Source of the DNA: Pelobates cultripes
Lineage: Eukaryota; Chordata; Amphibia; Anura; Pelobatidae
Assembly (NCBI GenBank): GCA_933207985.1
Contig: OW240913.1
Location: 268,373,134 to 268,437,133 of the forward strand
Direction of reading: 5' to 3'
DNA length: 64,000 nt
The notes under the pieces are model-generated. The model saw only the letters and a program-made list of their open reading frames with translations, was not told where the DNA came from and made no database searches. Positions 43,701-53,212 of the stretch are shown here, in pieces (within the stretch, counting starts at the first letter, position 1; the number at the start of each line of letters is the position of its first letter). The translations under genes and the position numbers were made by a program.

Positions 43701-45297
43701 CCCTTTTCTCTAGATATTTTTTTGTTCTTTAGATTTCCAGTAACACAAAGGGGGGGTATACCTTTAGTTATTTTGGTATATAAACTCAAAAGGTGCGCTG
43801 TATTAAACATCACATGGATTTACCTTAAGGTGGCAGGTATACAAGAAACGGCCTAAAGAAGCCTTCCCCTTTTGGTGGGATGTTGTTCTAGGATTTCGGG
43901 TGATGACTGAGAATGAGTTGGAAAAGTTTCCTCGCCATACATTTGGTCAGACATTTACAACACTCAAGTGCCAGTCTACACTTTATCTTCCTTGGATGGA
44001 GAAAAGGTTAGTTGTCTTTCAATCTATTTTATTTGCAAAATGTACTGGATTTTTTATAATATCAGGGCATACAGTAAAAAGGAAGAATTGAGATTATCCC
44101 TTACGTATTTTACTTATTTCACAACCTGGTCCTCATTGATTAATTTTCTTTTAAAATATGAAGAGATATCTTCTAAGCAGTGGAACATTATATCTGAGTA
44201 ATAGGAATTCTCAGGGGTCGAAGGTTCAATTCACGATAGGGTTGACTCAGACCTTCATCCTTCTGAAGTTGATAAAATAAGTACCATTAAATTGGGTGAG
44301 AGTAACTTTCCCAGGACATACTTGGAAACCAGAGTAATCTAAATGTACCTATCCTGGTTAAATACTTTGTTGTTATTATTATTATTAATTCTAGTTGGCC
44401 TGAATACAATCTCTTTTATATAACACTTAATTATTAATATTATACTATGCTAATAGCATATATTTCATGTTTAGTTCTATCCTTAAACTCATATCAGCAA
44501 ATAGTAGAAATAAGAATAACAAAACTGTAAAAACATGATATAATCAGTAAATGTTTCTCCCAATTTTGTACCTTCCAATGTAATGCTCTTACTTTGGGGG
44601 TGTGGGGTAGACTACTGCTCAACAGAAGTGCTCTATGGAAGGCCAGAGGAGCAGATTAGATAAGGGACTGTTTGCTCAACACAGGTGTAGCCCTTTGTAG
44701 CCTTTCTCATATCTCATATTCTGTTGCAGGTTTAAAAGTAACGGTGGAAAACTAATAGCAAGAAAAGTTGACGATGTTTGGCAGCTACATGGCACATATG
44801 ATATAATCGTGAACTGTACAGGCATAGGATCAAGAGAACTAACTGGTGATATATTATTGTATCCTGTTAAAGGCCAAGTTCTGGAGGTCCACGCACCCTG
44901 GATAAAACACTTTATTAGAGATGGAGACGAGAACACTTATATATACCCAGGAATAAATAACACAACTCTTGGTGGAACGAGACACAAACATGACTGGAGC
45001 CTATTGCCTGATTTTAAAATCAGCAAAGAAATCCAAGATCGGTGTTGTGAACTTGAACCATCTCTTCAGGGTGTTGGTGTGATTCGCGAGAAGGTCGGCT
45101 TAAGGCCAGTACGTGCAGCAGTGAGACTTGAGAAAGAGGTGCTTTTTAAGAAAGGACAAAAACTTCACATGGTGCACAATTATGGCCATGGTGCCAGTGG
45201 ATATTCTGTGCATATTGGAACTGCCAAAAGAGCCACCAAACTGGTTGAAGAATTAATTCCATTGATAGGCAGCTATATTGCAAAGTCAAAACTATAA
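40566..45297 (+). CDS. DDO: D-aspartate oxidase (four coding exons)
   Basis: Exons 40566-40737, 43266-43374, 43830-44006 and 44730-45297 join in frame to 341 codons plus TAA, the length of mammalian DDO. Every intron has GT...AG ends. The FAD-dependent enzyme oxidises D-aspartate and related acidic D-amino acids to the oxo-acid, ammonia and hydrogen peroxide in peroxisomes. Visible are the dinucleotide-binding motif VIGGGLVGLSTA (residues about 8-19), the DVAAG block, the REKVGLRPVR segment with the substrate-binding Arg region, the HNYGHGASGYSVHIGTA flavin-binding block, and the C-terminal SKL peroxisomal signal. ATG at 40566 is preferred over an upstream TTG in the same frame. No frame damage is seen, so the gene appears functional. 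Confidence 0.95.
40738..43265 (+). other. DDO intron 1
   Basis: 2.5 kb, GTAAGT...AAAAG ends. It holds AT-rich sequence and an inverted CR1/L2-like LINE fragment (42742-43125). Small frames such as 41296-41514 are not supported as exons. Confidence 0.85.
42742..43125 (-). mobile_element. CR1/L2-like LINE 3' fragment in DDO intron 1
   Basis: Minus-strand match to the last 390 bp of the LINE at 21401-23815, including FKYIKGINTVKE, VVDAWNSLPAEVV and the 3' tail. Its 3' end points upstream of the gene. Confidence 0.85.
43266..43374 (+). CDS. DDO: DDO coding exon 2
   Basis: Acceptor CTCTCAAAAG, donor GTAAGC. Encodes QKNWFRETFDYLFNIANSGE, a conserved DDO segment. Confidence 0.93.
43830..44006 (+). 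CDS. DDO: DDO coding exon 3
   Basis: Acceptor TTACCTTAAG, donor GTTAGT. Encodes FPFWWDVVLGFRVMTENELE and FGQTFTTLKC, both conserved in DDO. Confidence 0.93.
44210..44400 (+). mobile_element. tRNA-derived SINE fragment in DDO intron 3
   Basis: GGTTCAATTC at about 44225 resembles an RNA polymerase III B box. It is followed by CCTTCATCCTTCTGAAGTTG and ATAAAATAAGTACC, a block seen in tRNA-derived vertebrate SINEs, and a short TTATTATTATTA tail. The A box region is not clear. Confidence 0.5.
44730..45297 (+). CDS. DDO: DDO coding exon 4
   Basis: Acceptor ATTCTGTTGCAG. Encodes the rest of the enzyme including the catalytic-site Arg region, the flavin-binding C-terminal block and the SKL end. Confidence 0.93.
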
Positions 45298-45594
45298 GTT
45301 CTTGACTTTAAAGATAATCATAATTAGTATATTTCTCCATATAAGATTCAACAAGGCTGAGACACCCACATGGTTCAAATGGTGGATGGGATGCTAACAT
45401 GGCATGGCTTGAGTTACAAGCTAGTTGTTTGATTGTTTTTTCACTTTGTGTATATTCTAGTCTCTGACCTCCAGCAAATAATAATAATAGAAGATGTAAG
45501 TGGTTTTTATAGTTGGTATTTATATAAATATACTATTAGGTGGGCTGTTAAAAAGGTAAAAAGTGTTTTTTTTATCCACCCTTAATCATTCACA
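45298..45594. other. DDO 3' untranslated/flanking sequence
   Basis: AT-rich; no canonical AATAAA was found within 300 bp of the stop, so the polyadenylation site is not located. Confidence 0.4.
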
Positions 45595-46000
45595 TTACAT
45601 CAGTGTTCTAAAGGCTGCAAAGAGACATTCGTCCATCAAGTTCAGCCTTTCTCACACCTGTTTTTGCTGTTGATTCAAAAGAAGGCAAAAAAAACACATA
45701 AAAAAACAGTTTGAAGTGCTTTCCAATTTTGCAACAAACTAGGAAATGCATATTTATCGACCCTAATATGGCAGTCATATCTCTCCTTGAATCAAGAAGC
45801 TATTACTCCACAAATTAGAAATTATATCCTTGAATATTATGTTTTTGTAAGTATTAATCCATTTGCTGTTTAAGCATCTGTACAAACTCTGATAGCATCA
45901 CCTCTTCAGGCAGAGAATTCAATACCCTTATTGTTCTTACTATAAAAACTATTCACTTTGCCTTACACTAAATCACGTTACTTCCATTCTCATTTGGTTT
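45595..46000 (-). mobile_element. Probable CR1/L2-like LINE fragment (decayed)
   Basis: Blocks such as CCATCAAGTTCAGCCTTTCT, GATTCAAAAGAAGGCAAAAA and CAGGCAGAGAATTC are typical of inverted LINE-derived repeats in amphibian genomes. No intact frame remains. Confidence 0.4.
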
Positions 46001-46299
46001 TAATCATTTGACATGTTTGGAACTTAATACAGAACACTTGTTTTTCTTATTGAAGTTTAGATATATTTATATATTGCTAATTTTGCAATAATAACTGCAC
46101 AGCTTTTCTGTACTCTGCAACGATAACTGTATTTTGATAAGTTAATTGATATAAACCATCATCACACATTTCACAGTGGGCCAAGCTATCTTTTACAATA
46201 GGGGTGTGCAATTAATTTAGTCTGGATTTCAGACAAAACTAATTTCCAGATCTAAAAATATCAAAATAACAAAACGAATCGATATAGACCAAAGCTAAA

Positions 46300-46496
46300 T
46301 GTAATGGATCCATTTGTTTTAATAAGGATAGCAATTTAGGGAGTTATACAAAACAGCTGAAAGATCAATATTAAGAAAAGGGCTCTTAAAATTTTGATTA
46401 TTCAGCTGTGTAGAAGATAGATTTCTAATTTGGTATCCTTAAATATCCCATGTAAGTTTACCAATATAGGCAGATATCTATTAAACAGATGAAAGA
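46300..46496. repeat. Degenerate palindromic satellite-like repeat
   Basis: Blocks such as CAGCTGAAAGATCAA, TAAGAAAAGGG and GGTATCCTTAA recur, in both orientations, at 47376-47518 and 53213-53720. The MITE and the gypsy element are inserted into this array. Confidence 0.6.
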
Positions 46497-47375
46497 TTAA
46501 AGGGACACTATAGTCACCAGAACAACTACAGCTTATTGCATTTGTTCTGGTGAGTAGAATCATTATCTTCAGGCTTTTTGCTGTAAACACTGTCTTTTCA
46601 GAGAAAATGCAGTGTTTACATTACAGCCTAGTGATAACTTCACTAGCCACTCCTCAGATAGCTGTTAGAGATCCTTCCTGGGTAGTGATGTCCCGAACTG
46701 TTCACCAAACTGTTCGCTGCGAACGGTTCACTGTGGACTCCAGTCAGCAGACACATTCCAGCCAATCAGCAGCAGACCCTCCCTCCCAAACCCTCTCACC
46801 TCCTGGACAGCTCACTAAGAATGCAGCTTCAAAATGGATGCTGTCCAGGAGTTGTGACGGTCTGGGAGGGAGGGTCTGCTGCTGATTGGCTGGAATGTGT
46901 CTGCTGACTGGAGTTCGTGGCGAACCGTTCGCGAACAGTTCGGGACATCACTATTCCTGGGTCATGGCTGCCTAAAATGCATCCAAACATTCAGTGTCTC
47001 CTCCCTCTGCATGCAGACACTGAACTTTCCTCATAGAGATTCATTGATTCAATTCATCTCTATGAGGAGATGCTGATTGGCCAGGGCTGTGTTTGAATTA
47101 TGCTGGCTCTGCCCCGATCTGCCTCATTCACAGTCTCAGCCAATCCTATGGGGAAGCATTGTGATTGGCACAGGACACCACTTCTGATGATGTCAGTAGG
47201 CAGTGGGCAGGTCTAAAGGAAACATGGACAAACTATGCAGCTGCAGGCTTGAATGCAAGTAAGATTCTACTTTATTTTTAGAGGCATGAGGGGCCCAGGG
47301 TGGCTAGATGGTGGTTTTAATCCTATAGGGTCAGGAATACATGTTTGTGTTCCTGACCCTATAGTGCTCCTTTAA
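46497..47375. mobile_element. TTAA-flanked MITE with a nested hAT MITE
   Basis: TTAA at 46497-46500 and 47372-47375; termini AGGGACACTATAGTC and CTATAGTGCTCC. Except for the inserted hAT MITE (46683-46953) it matches the MITE at 59050-59633 throughout. Confidence 0.85.
46683..46953. mobile_element. hAT-type MITE (271 bp), TSD TTCCTGGG
   Basis: Perfect terminal inverted repeats TAGTGATGTCCCGAACTGTT and its complement. The 8-bp duplication TTCCTGGG at 46675-46682 and 46954-46961 is the hAT hallmark. The uninterrupted copy at 59050-59633 has a single TTCCTGGG here. The interior is almost wholly palindromic (GACTCCAGTCAGCAGACACA mirrored later). Confidence 0.92.
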
Positions 47376-47518
47376 AATGAAGTAAAGGTCTTTTTCTTAT
47401 TTTTGATCTCTCAGCTGTTTAGTAGATAACTCCCTACCCTATCCTTACATGGGTTACTTAAGGATTCCAAATTAGATAGCTTTCTACTTATCAGCTGAAA
47501 GATCAAACTTAAGAAAAG
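47376..47518. repeat. Degenerate palindromic satellite-like repeat
   Basis: Continuation of the repeat at 46300, ending in AAAAG (47514-47518), the target site of the gypsy insertion. Confidence 0.6.
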
Positions 47519-48071
47519 TGTTGCGGAGCTGCAATTTTATAATCCCAGGATCTCTGCTGGTAGAATGCAATAACCAAGTACAAAGCTGGAAGCAGGCAAT
47601 ATTCCCAAATCCTCCCAAGAACCAGACGAAACACAGTCTGAGAGTCAACTGCCACTTTATTCAAAAAGACTGATATTTAAAGCAGGTCACTCAACTGTCA
47701 CTTTATTAAAAATAACTGATATTTAAAGCAGGTCACTCAACAGGGGTTTCCAAAGATGGGCAGCAGGGGTTTTGGTTGAGGGGACTGGAGGGAGACTACC
47801 GTTTCCAGGTCCTCCTCCCAACAGCCCCTGCTGTAACATACAGTAATGAAAACCACGAGGACATAAACCGTTACCTTTCTACTTCAAAATATACAACTTA
47901 GTCAGTTTTAATAGCAATGCTAACGAATGGGGAGGATTCGAACAGACATACACAGTACAGCATAAATTAAACATAGCCGGAGACACCACACTATACCGGC
48001 GCGCAGTACACAACAGAAAATAGGCACAACCATTCTATCTTAGGCAGTCCCAAGTGGCTAGGTTTGCCACA
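47519..48071 (-). repeat. Gmr1 element 3' LTR (553 bp)
   Basis: Reads TGTTGCGGAGCTGC at the left and GGTTTGCCACA at the right on the plus strand. I noticed one difference from the other LTR (GAGACACCACA against GAGACGCCACA). Confidence 0.92.
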
Positions 48072-48086
48072 ATGCTCCCCCAAAAC
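48072..48086 (-). promoter_or_regulatory. Polypurine tract of the Gmr1 element
   Basis: Minus strand TTTTGGGGGAGCAT directly before the 3' LTR. Confidence 0.7.
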
Positions 48087-48152
48087 CAAGCCGGCATACA
48101 CAGTCTGATCCCAACGGATCGGCTTGGGGATGTCCGGGGGAGTGCTCACAGA

Positions 48153-51100
48153 TCATTTCTCAAGTTCTGTCTGTCTGGACAACCCATCGGCGTTACCATT
48201 CTGTTTTCCAGGGCGATAATGGATCGTGAAATCAAACGGCTGCAGCGCCAAACTCCAGCGCAACAGCCGGGCATTGTCTCCTGACACCCTGTGTAGCCAC
48301 ACCAACGGGTTGTGATCTGTGAGCAAGGAGAATGGTTGTCCATACAAATAAGGTTGTAACTTTTTGAGGGCCCACACCACGGCCAGGCATTCCTTCTCGA
48401 TGGCGGCGTAGCCTACTTCCCTTGGTAGTAATTTTCTGCTTAAGTAAGCTACGGGATGTTCTCCGCCATCAGCTCCCACTTGGCTCAGTACTGCCCCCAA
48501 TCCAAACATGGAAGCGTCTGTGTGAACAAGAAATCGTTTAGTTGGATCAGGGGCAGTTAACACAGGAGCCTTAGTTAATGCAGTTTTTAGTTCATGGAAT
48601 GCCTGTTCACACTCTGGGGCCCAGTTGACCTGTCGTGGCAAGTTTTTCTTGGTCAAGTCCGTCAGGGGTTTGGCCAGGGCGCTGTAATTGGGCACAAATT
48701 TTCTGTAGTAACCAGCGGTACCAAGGAACGCCAATACTTGTGTCTTTGTCCTGGGGGTAGGCCACTTAGCTACTGCCTCTATCTTGGCCGGTTCGGGCCT
48801 CTGCTGTCCGCATCCTACCCTGTGACCCAGGTACTGCACCTCTGCCATCCCTATGTGACACTTGCTAGGTTTTAGTGTCAGCCCTGCCTCTCCAATACGG
48901 TCAATGACCACACTAATATGTTTCAAATGATCTGCCCAGGTCTGGCTATAAATGGCTATATCATCTAAGTACGCACAGGCGTACTCTTGGAACCCGTCCA
49001 GTAGCCGATCTACCATCCTCTGAAAGGTAGCCGGAGCGTTTTTCATCCCGAAAGGCATGACCTGAAATTGATACAGGCCAAACGGGGTGACAAACGCCGA
49101 CTTGGGGATGGCCTCCTCGGCTAGTGGAATCTGCCAGTATCCCTTACACAGATCAATGGTAGTGAGATACTGGCCTCTTGCCATCCTATCTAGCAGCTCG
49201 TCTATACGGGGCATCGGGTAGGCGTCAGACACTGTTTTGTCATTGAGCCTCCTGTAGTCTACACAAAACCGCGTGGTGCCATCCTTCTTGGGTACTAGCA
49301 CTACCGGTGATGCCCAGGGGCTATCTGAATGTTCGATAACCCCTAACGGCAACATTTCCTCAATTTCTTTCCTCATGTGCTCCCTTACTGCTTCAGGGAT
49401 ACGATACGGAGTCTGTCTCATAGGGAGCTGTCCTGGGGTCTCTACTCGGTGGGTAGCTAACAGAGTGTACCCTGGTAAATTGGAGAAGGTAGCACCTTTT
49501 GCCGCAATCAACTCCTGTACCTGGGCACGCTCCTGGAGACTTAGCCGCTCCCCCAGCTGCACACCTGTAGCGTTTTCTGCAGAATCTTCCTTTTCTAACA
49601 TGTCTGGCAAGGGCAGATTCTCATAATCCTCAGTGGCTGGGGCACAGATGGCTGCTACCTCCTCTATTCTCTGGTGATAGGGTTTGAGCATGTTCACATG
49701 GAGCATGCGTCGTTTCCCTACCCCAGAGCACGGGCCGATCACATAAGTGGTGTCACATCTCTGTTCTACCACTTGGTATGGGCCCTGCCAGGTGGCCTGT
49801 AGCTTGTCTGTGCGGACAGGTTTCAAAATTAGAACTTTCTGTCCCACCTGAAAGCTACGGTCTCTGGCTCCCCTATCGTACCACCGGCGCTGTCGCCGCT
49901 GAGCCGCCCGGAGGTTCTCCCGTACGGTTTGGGTTAGAGCCTCCAAGCGGTCCCGGAACTCCAGCACGTATGGCACAATGGGGACTCCATCTGCACTGCT
50001 CCCCCCCTCCCAATGTTCTCTAATTAAGTCTAGGGGTCCCCTCACCCTTCTCCCAAACAATAACTCAAACGGAGAGAAGCCGGTAGATTCCTGTGGCACT
50101 TCTCGGTACGCAAAAAGCAGATGGGGTAAAAACCTCTCCCAGTCTTTATGGGACTCCCCAAATGTCCTGAGCATCTGCTTCAAGGTACTGTTAAAGCGCT
50201 CACACAACCCATTGGACTGCGGGTGATAGGCAGAATTTACAATTGGCTTAATGCCACATAACTTCCATAGCTGGTGGGTCACTTCGGCTGTAAATTGGGT
50301 CCCCCTATCCGAAATTATCTCTTGGGGAAATCCCATCCTGGAAAATATCTTCATCATAGCTTCGGCTACCGTTTCTGCTTGTATATTGGAAAGGGCTATA
50401 GCCTCCGGGTACCGGGTGGCATAATCTACAATGGTCAGAATATACCGCTTGCCGGAAGGGCTAGGCTTGGACAGTGGTCCTACTATATCCACTGCTACTC
50501 TGCTAAAGGGTTCTTCAATAATGGGAAGGGGGCACAATTTCGCTTTGTGGCGGTCACCCCTTTTTCCCACTCTCTGACAAATGTCACATGTCTGACAATA
50601 CTGTCTCACATCTCTAGATATACCTGGCCAGAAAAATGCATGTGTCAATCTGTACCTCGTTCTTGTCATCCCTAAATGCCCAGACAGCGGAATATCGTGG
50701 GCAATTCTAAGCAGTTCCTGCCGGTATTTCTGGGGCACTATAAGCTGCTTATTAGTCACATGTACAGACCCCCCTACCACCCGCTCAGCAACACGATATA
50801 ACAGATTTTTCTCCCATACATACTGTTCTCCCTCTAAACCTGTCTGACCAGCTGTCGCCTTATCCTTATAAATTTGCAACGTGGGATCGTTTTTAACCTC
50901 TGCCTCAAAGTCAGTCGGGGTATCCCAGGAAACACGGGTTACACGGGGTACATTGTCTCTTACCTGAGCCTCAGAGTGTGTGGAAGATGAAGCCGTGGTG
51001 CGAGCCTGCTGACGGGTGGTCACTGGATATGCCTCATGGCGAGGACTTTGGGGCACAAAAGCGGAAGTCATTTGCCCCAGGTCATTCCCCAAAACAACAT

Positions 51101-51425
51101 CAGCTGGTAACTTGTGCATCAGCCCCACCTCCACCATACCTTCCCCCGCACCCCAATTCAGATGTACCTTGGCAGTTGGTAGCCGGTACATGGCACCCCC
51201 TGCTACCCGGACTGCTACCGATCCCCCGGTATGTGCTGATCCTGACACCAAATGCGGGGCAACCAAAGTTAAGGTAGCGCCGGAATCACGTAGCCCCTGT
51301 ACCTCTTTCCCTTCCAGAGTCACGGTCTGGCAATGTGGTTGTCGGTTGTCAGTAGCATGGATGGACATTACATCGTGCAAAACGCCCAGGGGTTCATCAG
51401 CCGACTCAAGCGGCACTCCTGGCAA
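48153..51425 (-). CDS. Gmr1-type pol polyprotein (PR-INT-RT-RH)
   Basis: A 1090-codon frame. Aspartic protease DSGATLTLV (about residues 47-55). Integrase: zinc-binding HDIPLSGHLG...CQTCDIC (about 243-283), then catalytic Asp in AVDIVGP (about 313), Asp in SDRGTQF (about 373) and Glu in HPQSNGLCERF (about 409). Only afterwards come reverse transcriptase (VPKKDGTTRFCVDYRRLND, MPFGMKNAPATFQ, CAYLDD) and RNase H (VHTDASMFGLGAVLSQ, TDHNPLVWL, NADGLSRQ). No chromodomain. Pol is in the same frame as gag, separated by TAG at 51483 and a second TAG at 51432. The counted start is a TTG, so the true N-terminus is set by the fusion or processing. Confidence 0.93.
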   Translation of the reverse strand: MPGVPLESADEPLGVLHDVMSIHATDNRQPHCQTVTLEGKEVQGLRDSGATLTLVAPHLVSGSAHTGGSVAVRVAGGAMYRLPTAKVHLNWGAGEGMVEVGLMHKLPADVVLGNDLGQMTSAFVPQSPRHEAYPVTTRQQARTTASSSTHSEAQVRDNVPRVTRVSWDTPTDFEAEVKNDPTLQIYKDKATAGQTGLEGEQYVWEKNLLYRVAERVVGGSVHVTNKQLIVPQKYRQELLRIAHDIPLSGHLGMTRTRYRLTHAFFWPGISRDVRQYCQTCDICQRVGKRGDRHKAKLCPLPIIEEPFSRVAVDIVGPLSKPSPSGKRYILTIVDYATRYPEAIALSNIQAETVAEAMMKIFSRMGFPQEIISDRGTQFTAEVTHQLWKLCGIKPIVNSAYHPQSNGLCERFNSTLKQMLRTFGESHKDWERFLPHLLFAYREVPQESTGFSPFELLFGRRVRGPLDLIREHWEGGSSADGVPIVPYVLEFRDRLEALTQTVRENLRAAQRRQRRWYDRGARDRSFQVGQKVLILKPVRTDKLQATWQGPYQVVEQRCDTTYVIGPCSGVGKRRMLHVNMLKPYHQRIEEVAAICAPATEDYENLPLPDMLEKEDSAENATGVQLGERLSLQERAQVQELIAAKGATFSNLPGYTLLATHRVETPGQLPMRQTPYRIPEAVREHMRKEIEEMLPLGVIEHSDSPWASPVVLVPKKDGTTRFCVDYRRLNDKTVSDAYPMPRIDELLDRMARGQYLTTIDLCKGYWQIPLAEEAIPKSAFVTPFGLYQFQVMPFGMKNAPATFQRMVDRLLDGFQEYACAYLDDIAIYSQTWADHLKHISVVIDRIGEAGLTLKPSKCHIGMAEVQYLGHRVGCGQQRPEPAKIEAVAKWPTPRTKTQVLAFLGTAGYYRKFVPNYSALAKPLTDLTKKNLPRQVNWAPECEQAFHELKTALTKAPVLTAPDPTKRFLVHTDASMFGLGAVLSQVGADGGEHPVAYLSRKLLPREVGYAAIEKECLAVVWALKKLQPYLYGQPFSLLTDHNPLVWLHRVSGDNARLLRWSLALQPFDFTIHYRPGKQNGNADGLSRQTELEK

Positions 51426-51431
51426 AGTTGG

Positions 51432-51485
51432 CTATGCATGATAATAATGAGCAGCTGCCCGCGGGGCCATATTCTGCTGGAGCTA
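51432..51485 (-). promoter_or_regulatory. In-frame UAG pair between gag and pol
   Basis: The gag stop TAG (51485-51483) is followed by 16 sense codons and a second TAG (51434-51432) in the same frame, then open pol. Stop-codon readthrough is used by gammaretroviruses; the second UAG may be an inactivating C-to-T change. Confidence 0.65.
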
Positions 51486-52436
51486 ATTCCAGTTCTTGCG
51501 GCTCCGGTTTTGGGCGCACTCCCGGGCCATGTGCCCCCATTGCTTACAGACATGGCACTGGATGTTGGACCTGCCATTATAACGGGAGTGGGGAGGTTGT
51601 CCCACAAGTGCTGGTCTGGATGGTGCTGTCGCTGGGGCAGGAGCAATAACTGGAAACGGTTGCGGGTTGGGTTTTGCATACCCTCGGTTATTATTTTTAT
51701 GATGCCTCCTAGCATCATAATGTTGGTCGGCCAATCGTGCCGCTTCGGTTAGGGTGTGAGGATTTCGGTCATTCACCCATTCTTGAGCCTCTGGTGCCAG
51801 GCCATTACAAAACTGCTCCAGTAGCAACATCTGGCGTAACTCTTCCATGGTGGTAGCTCTGCTGGCTTGTATCCAGCCTTGTGAGGCTTGGTCAAGCTTG
51901 TGTGCCCACTCCGCATGTGAGTCTTTGTCCCCTTTTTTCAATTCTCGGAACTTGCGCCGGTATGCCTCTGGGGTAATGGCATACCTTTCTAATAGCGCCT
52001 GCTTTACCTTGTCATAATTCTTGCTGTCCTCTCTGGGTACAGCCCGGTAGGCGTCTGCTGCACGCCCAGACAGTTTGCCTGCCAACAAAGGTACCCACAT
52101 AGCTTGCTCTACATCATGCAAGTCACACAATCTTTCAAAATCTTGCAAGAATCCATCTATTTCGTCTTTATCCTCGCAAAAAGTTTTAAATGCATGATGT
52201 GGTATTTTTGGCCTTCCCTGGCCCACAGTTGAAACAGCAGCGGTTTCTGCTTGAGGTGAGAAGGCTTGATTCATTTGCGCCATCACGTACTCCTGTGCAT
52301 CCGCCGAAATTATGGTCATAATTTCTGGAGATACTGGAGCGGGCCAAAATGCCAATCTTGTCCTCATTTCTCGTTCAAATGGGGTCTCCTCCATGTTTGC
52401 TGGGGGTGTAGCACTACGAGCTCGGTCTCCTTCCAT
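51483..52436 (-). CDS. Gmr1-type gag with SCAN-like capsid and zinc knuckle
   Basis: A 317-codon frame with ATG at 52436. About residues 85-240 form the capsid-like region, and MLLLEQFCNGLAPEAQEWV followed by LTEAARLADQHYD closely resembles the SCAN dimerisation domain of vertebrate zinc-finger proteins, which is thought to derive from Gmr1-like Gag. A single zinc knuckle CHVCKQWGHMAREC lies near the C-terminus (about residues 292-305). The product would form the particle and package RNA. Confidence 0.92.
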   Translation of the reverse strand: MEGDRARSATPPANMEETPFEREMRTRLAFWPAPVSPEIMTIISADAQEYVMAQMNQAFSPQAETAAVSTVGQGRPKIPHHAFKTFCEDKDEIDGFLQDFERLCDLHDVEQAMWVPLLAGKLSGRAADAYRAVPREDSKNYDKVKQALLERYAITPEAYRRKFRELKKGDKDSHAEWAHKLDQASQGWIQASRATTMEELRQMLLLEQFCNGLAPEAQEWVNDRNPHTLTEAARLADQHYDARRHHKNNNRGYAKPNPQPFPVIAPAPATAPSRPALVGQPPHSRYNGRSNIQCHVCKQWGHMARECAQNRSRKNWN

Positions 52437-52631
52437 TAGCTCGGCAATAAGTCTTGCTTTAGGCTTATTGCTGGCTATCTTAACCCCTGGCTTCCAACAG
52501 CTCCTTTAACGTTTGCCGTTTCAATATGGTGTAGTCCGTCCCCATTCACTTCTGCATCTGTATCAATTGCCTTCTGCTTTCCAGTATGTCAATTCCAATT
52601 GTATAAACAGCGTTTTTCCTGCTGTACGGTT

Positions 52632-52654
52632 GGATCCCGCCGCTTGCCACCAAT
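52632..52654 (-). promoter_or_regulatory. Primer-binding site of the Gmr1 element, tRNA-Leu-like
   Basis: Minus strand TTGGTGGCAAGCGGCGGGAT follows the LTR end (GCAACA). It resembles the complement of tRNA-Leu 3' ends (TGGTGGCAGCGGTGGGAT) with one extra A and a C/T change. Confidence 0.65.
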
Positions 52655-53207
52655 TGTTGCGGAGCTGCAATTTTATAATCCCAGGATCTCTGCTGGTAGA
52701 ATGCAATAACCAAGTACAAAGCTGGAAGCAGGCAATATTCCCAAATCCTCCCAAGAACCAGACGAAACACAGTCTGAGAGTCAACTGCCACTTTATTCAA
52801 AAAGACTGATATTTAAAGCAGGTCACTCAACTGTCACTTTATTAAAAATAACTGATATTTAAAGCAGGTCACTCAACAGGGGTTTCCAAAGATGGGCAGC
52901 AGGGGTTTTGGTTGAGGGGACTGGAGGGAGACTACCGTTTCCAGGTCCTCCTCCCAACAGCCCCTGCTGTAACATACAGTAATGAAAACCACGAGGACAT
53001 AAACCGTTACCTTTCTACTTCAAAATATACAACTTAGTCAGTTTTAATAGCAATGCTAACGAATGGGGAGGATTCGAACAGACATACACAGTACAGCATA
53101 AATTAAACATAGCCGGAGACGCCACACTATACCGGCGCGCAGTACACAACAGAAAATAGGCACAACCATTCTATCTTAGGCAGTCCCAAGTGGCTAGGTT
53201 TGCCACA
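52655..53207 (-). repeat. Gmr1 element 5' LTR (553 bp)
   Basis: Same length and almost the same sequence as 47519-48071; it contains a 42-bp internal direct repeat around CTGATATTTAAAGCAGGTCA. Confidence 0.92.
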
Positions 53208-53212
53208 AAAAG

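Larger units (their letters stand above)
47519..53207 (-). mobile_element. Gmr1-type Ty3/gypsy retrotransposon, near-intact (TSD AAAAG)
   Basis: Minus-strand element of 5689 bp with two 553-bp LTRs, primer site, gag, pol and polypurine tract. AAAAG flanks it at 47514-47518 and 53208-53212. The pol order is protease, integrase, reverse transcriptase, RNase H; integrase before RT is the hallmark of Gmr1-like gypsy elements, first described in cod. The near-identical LTRs point to a recent insertion. Confidence 0.93.
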
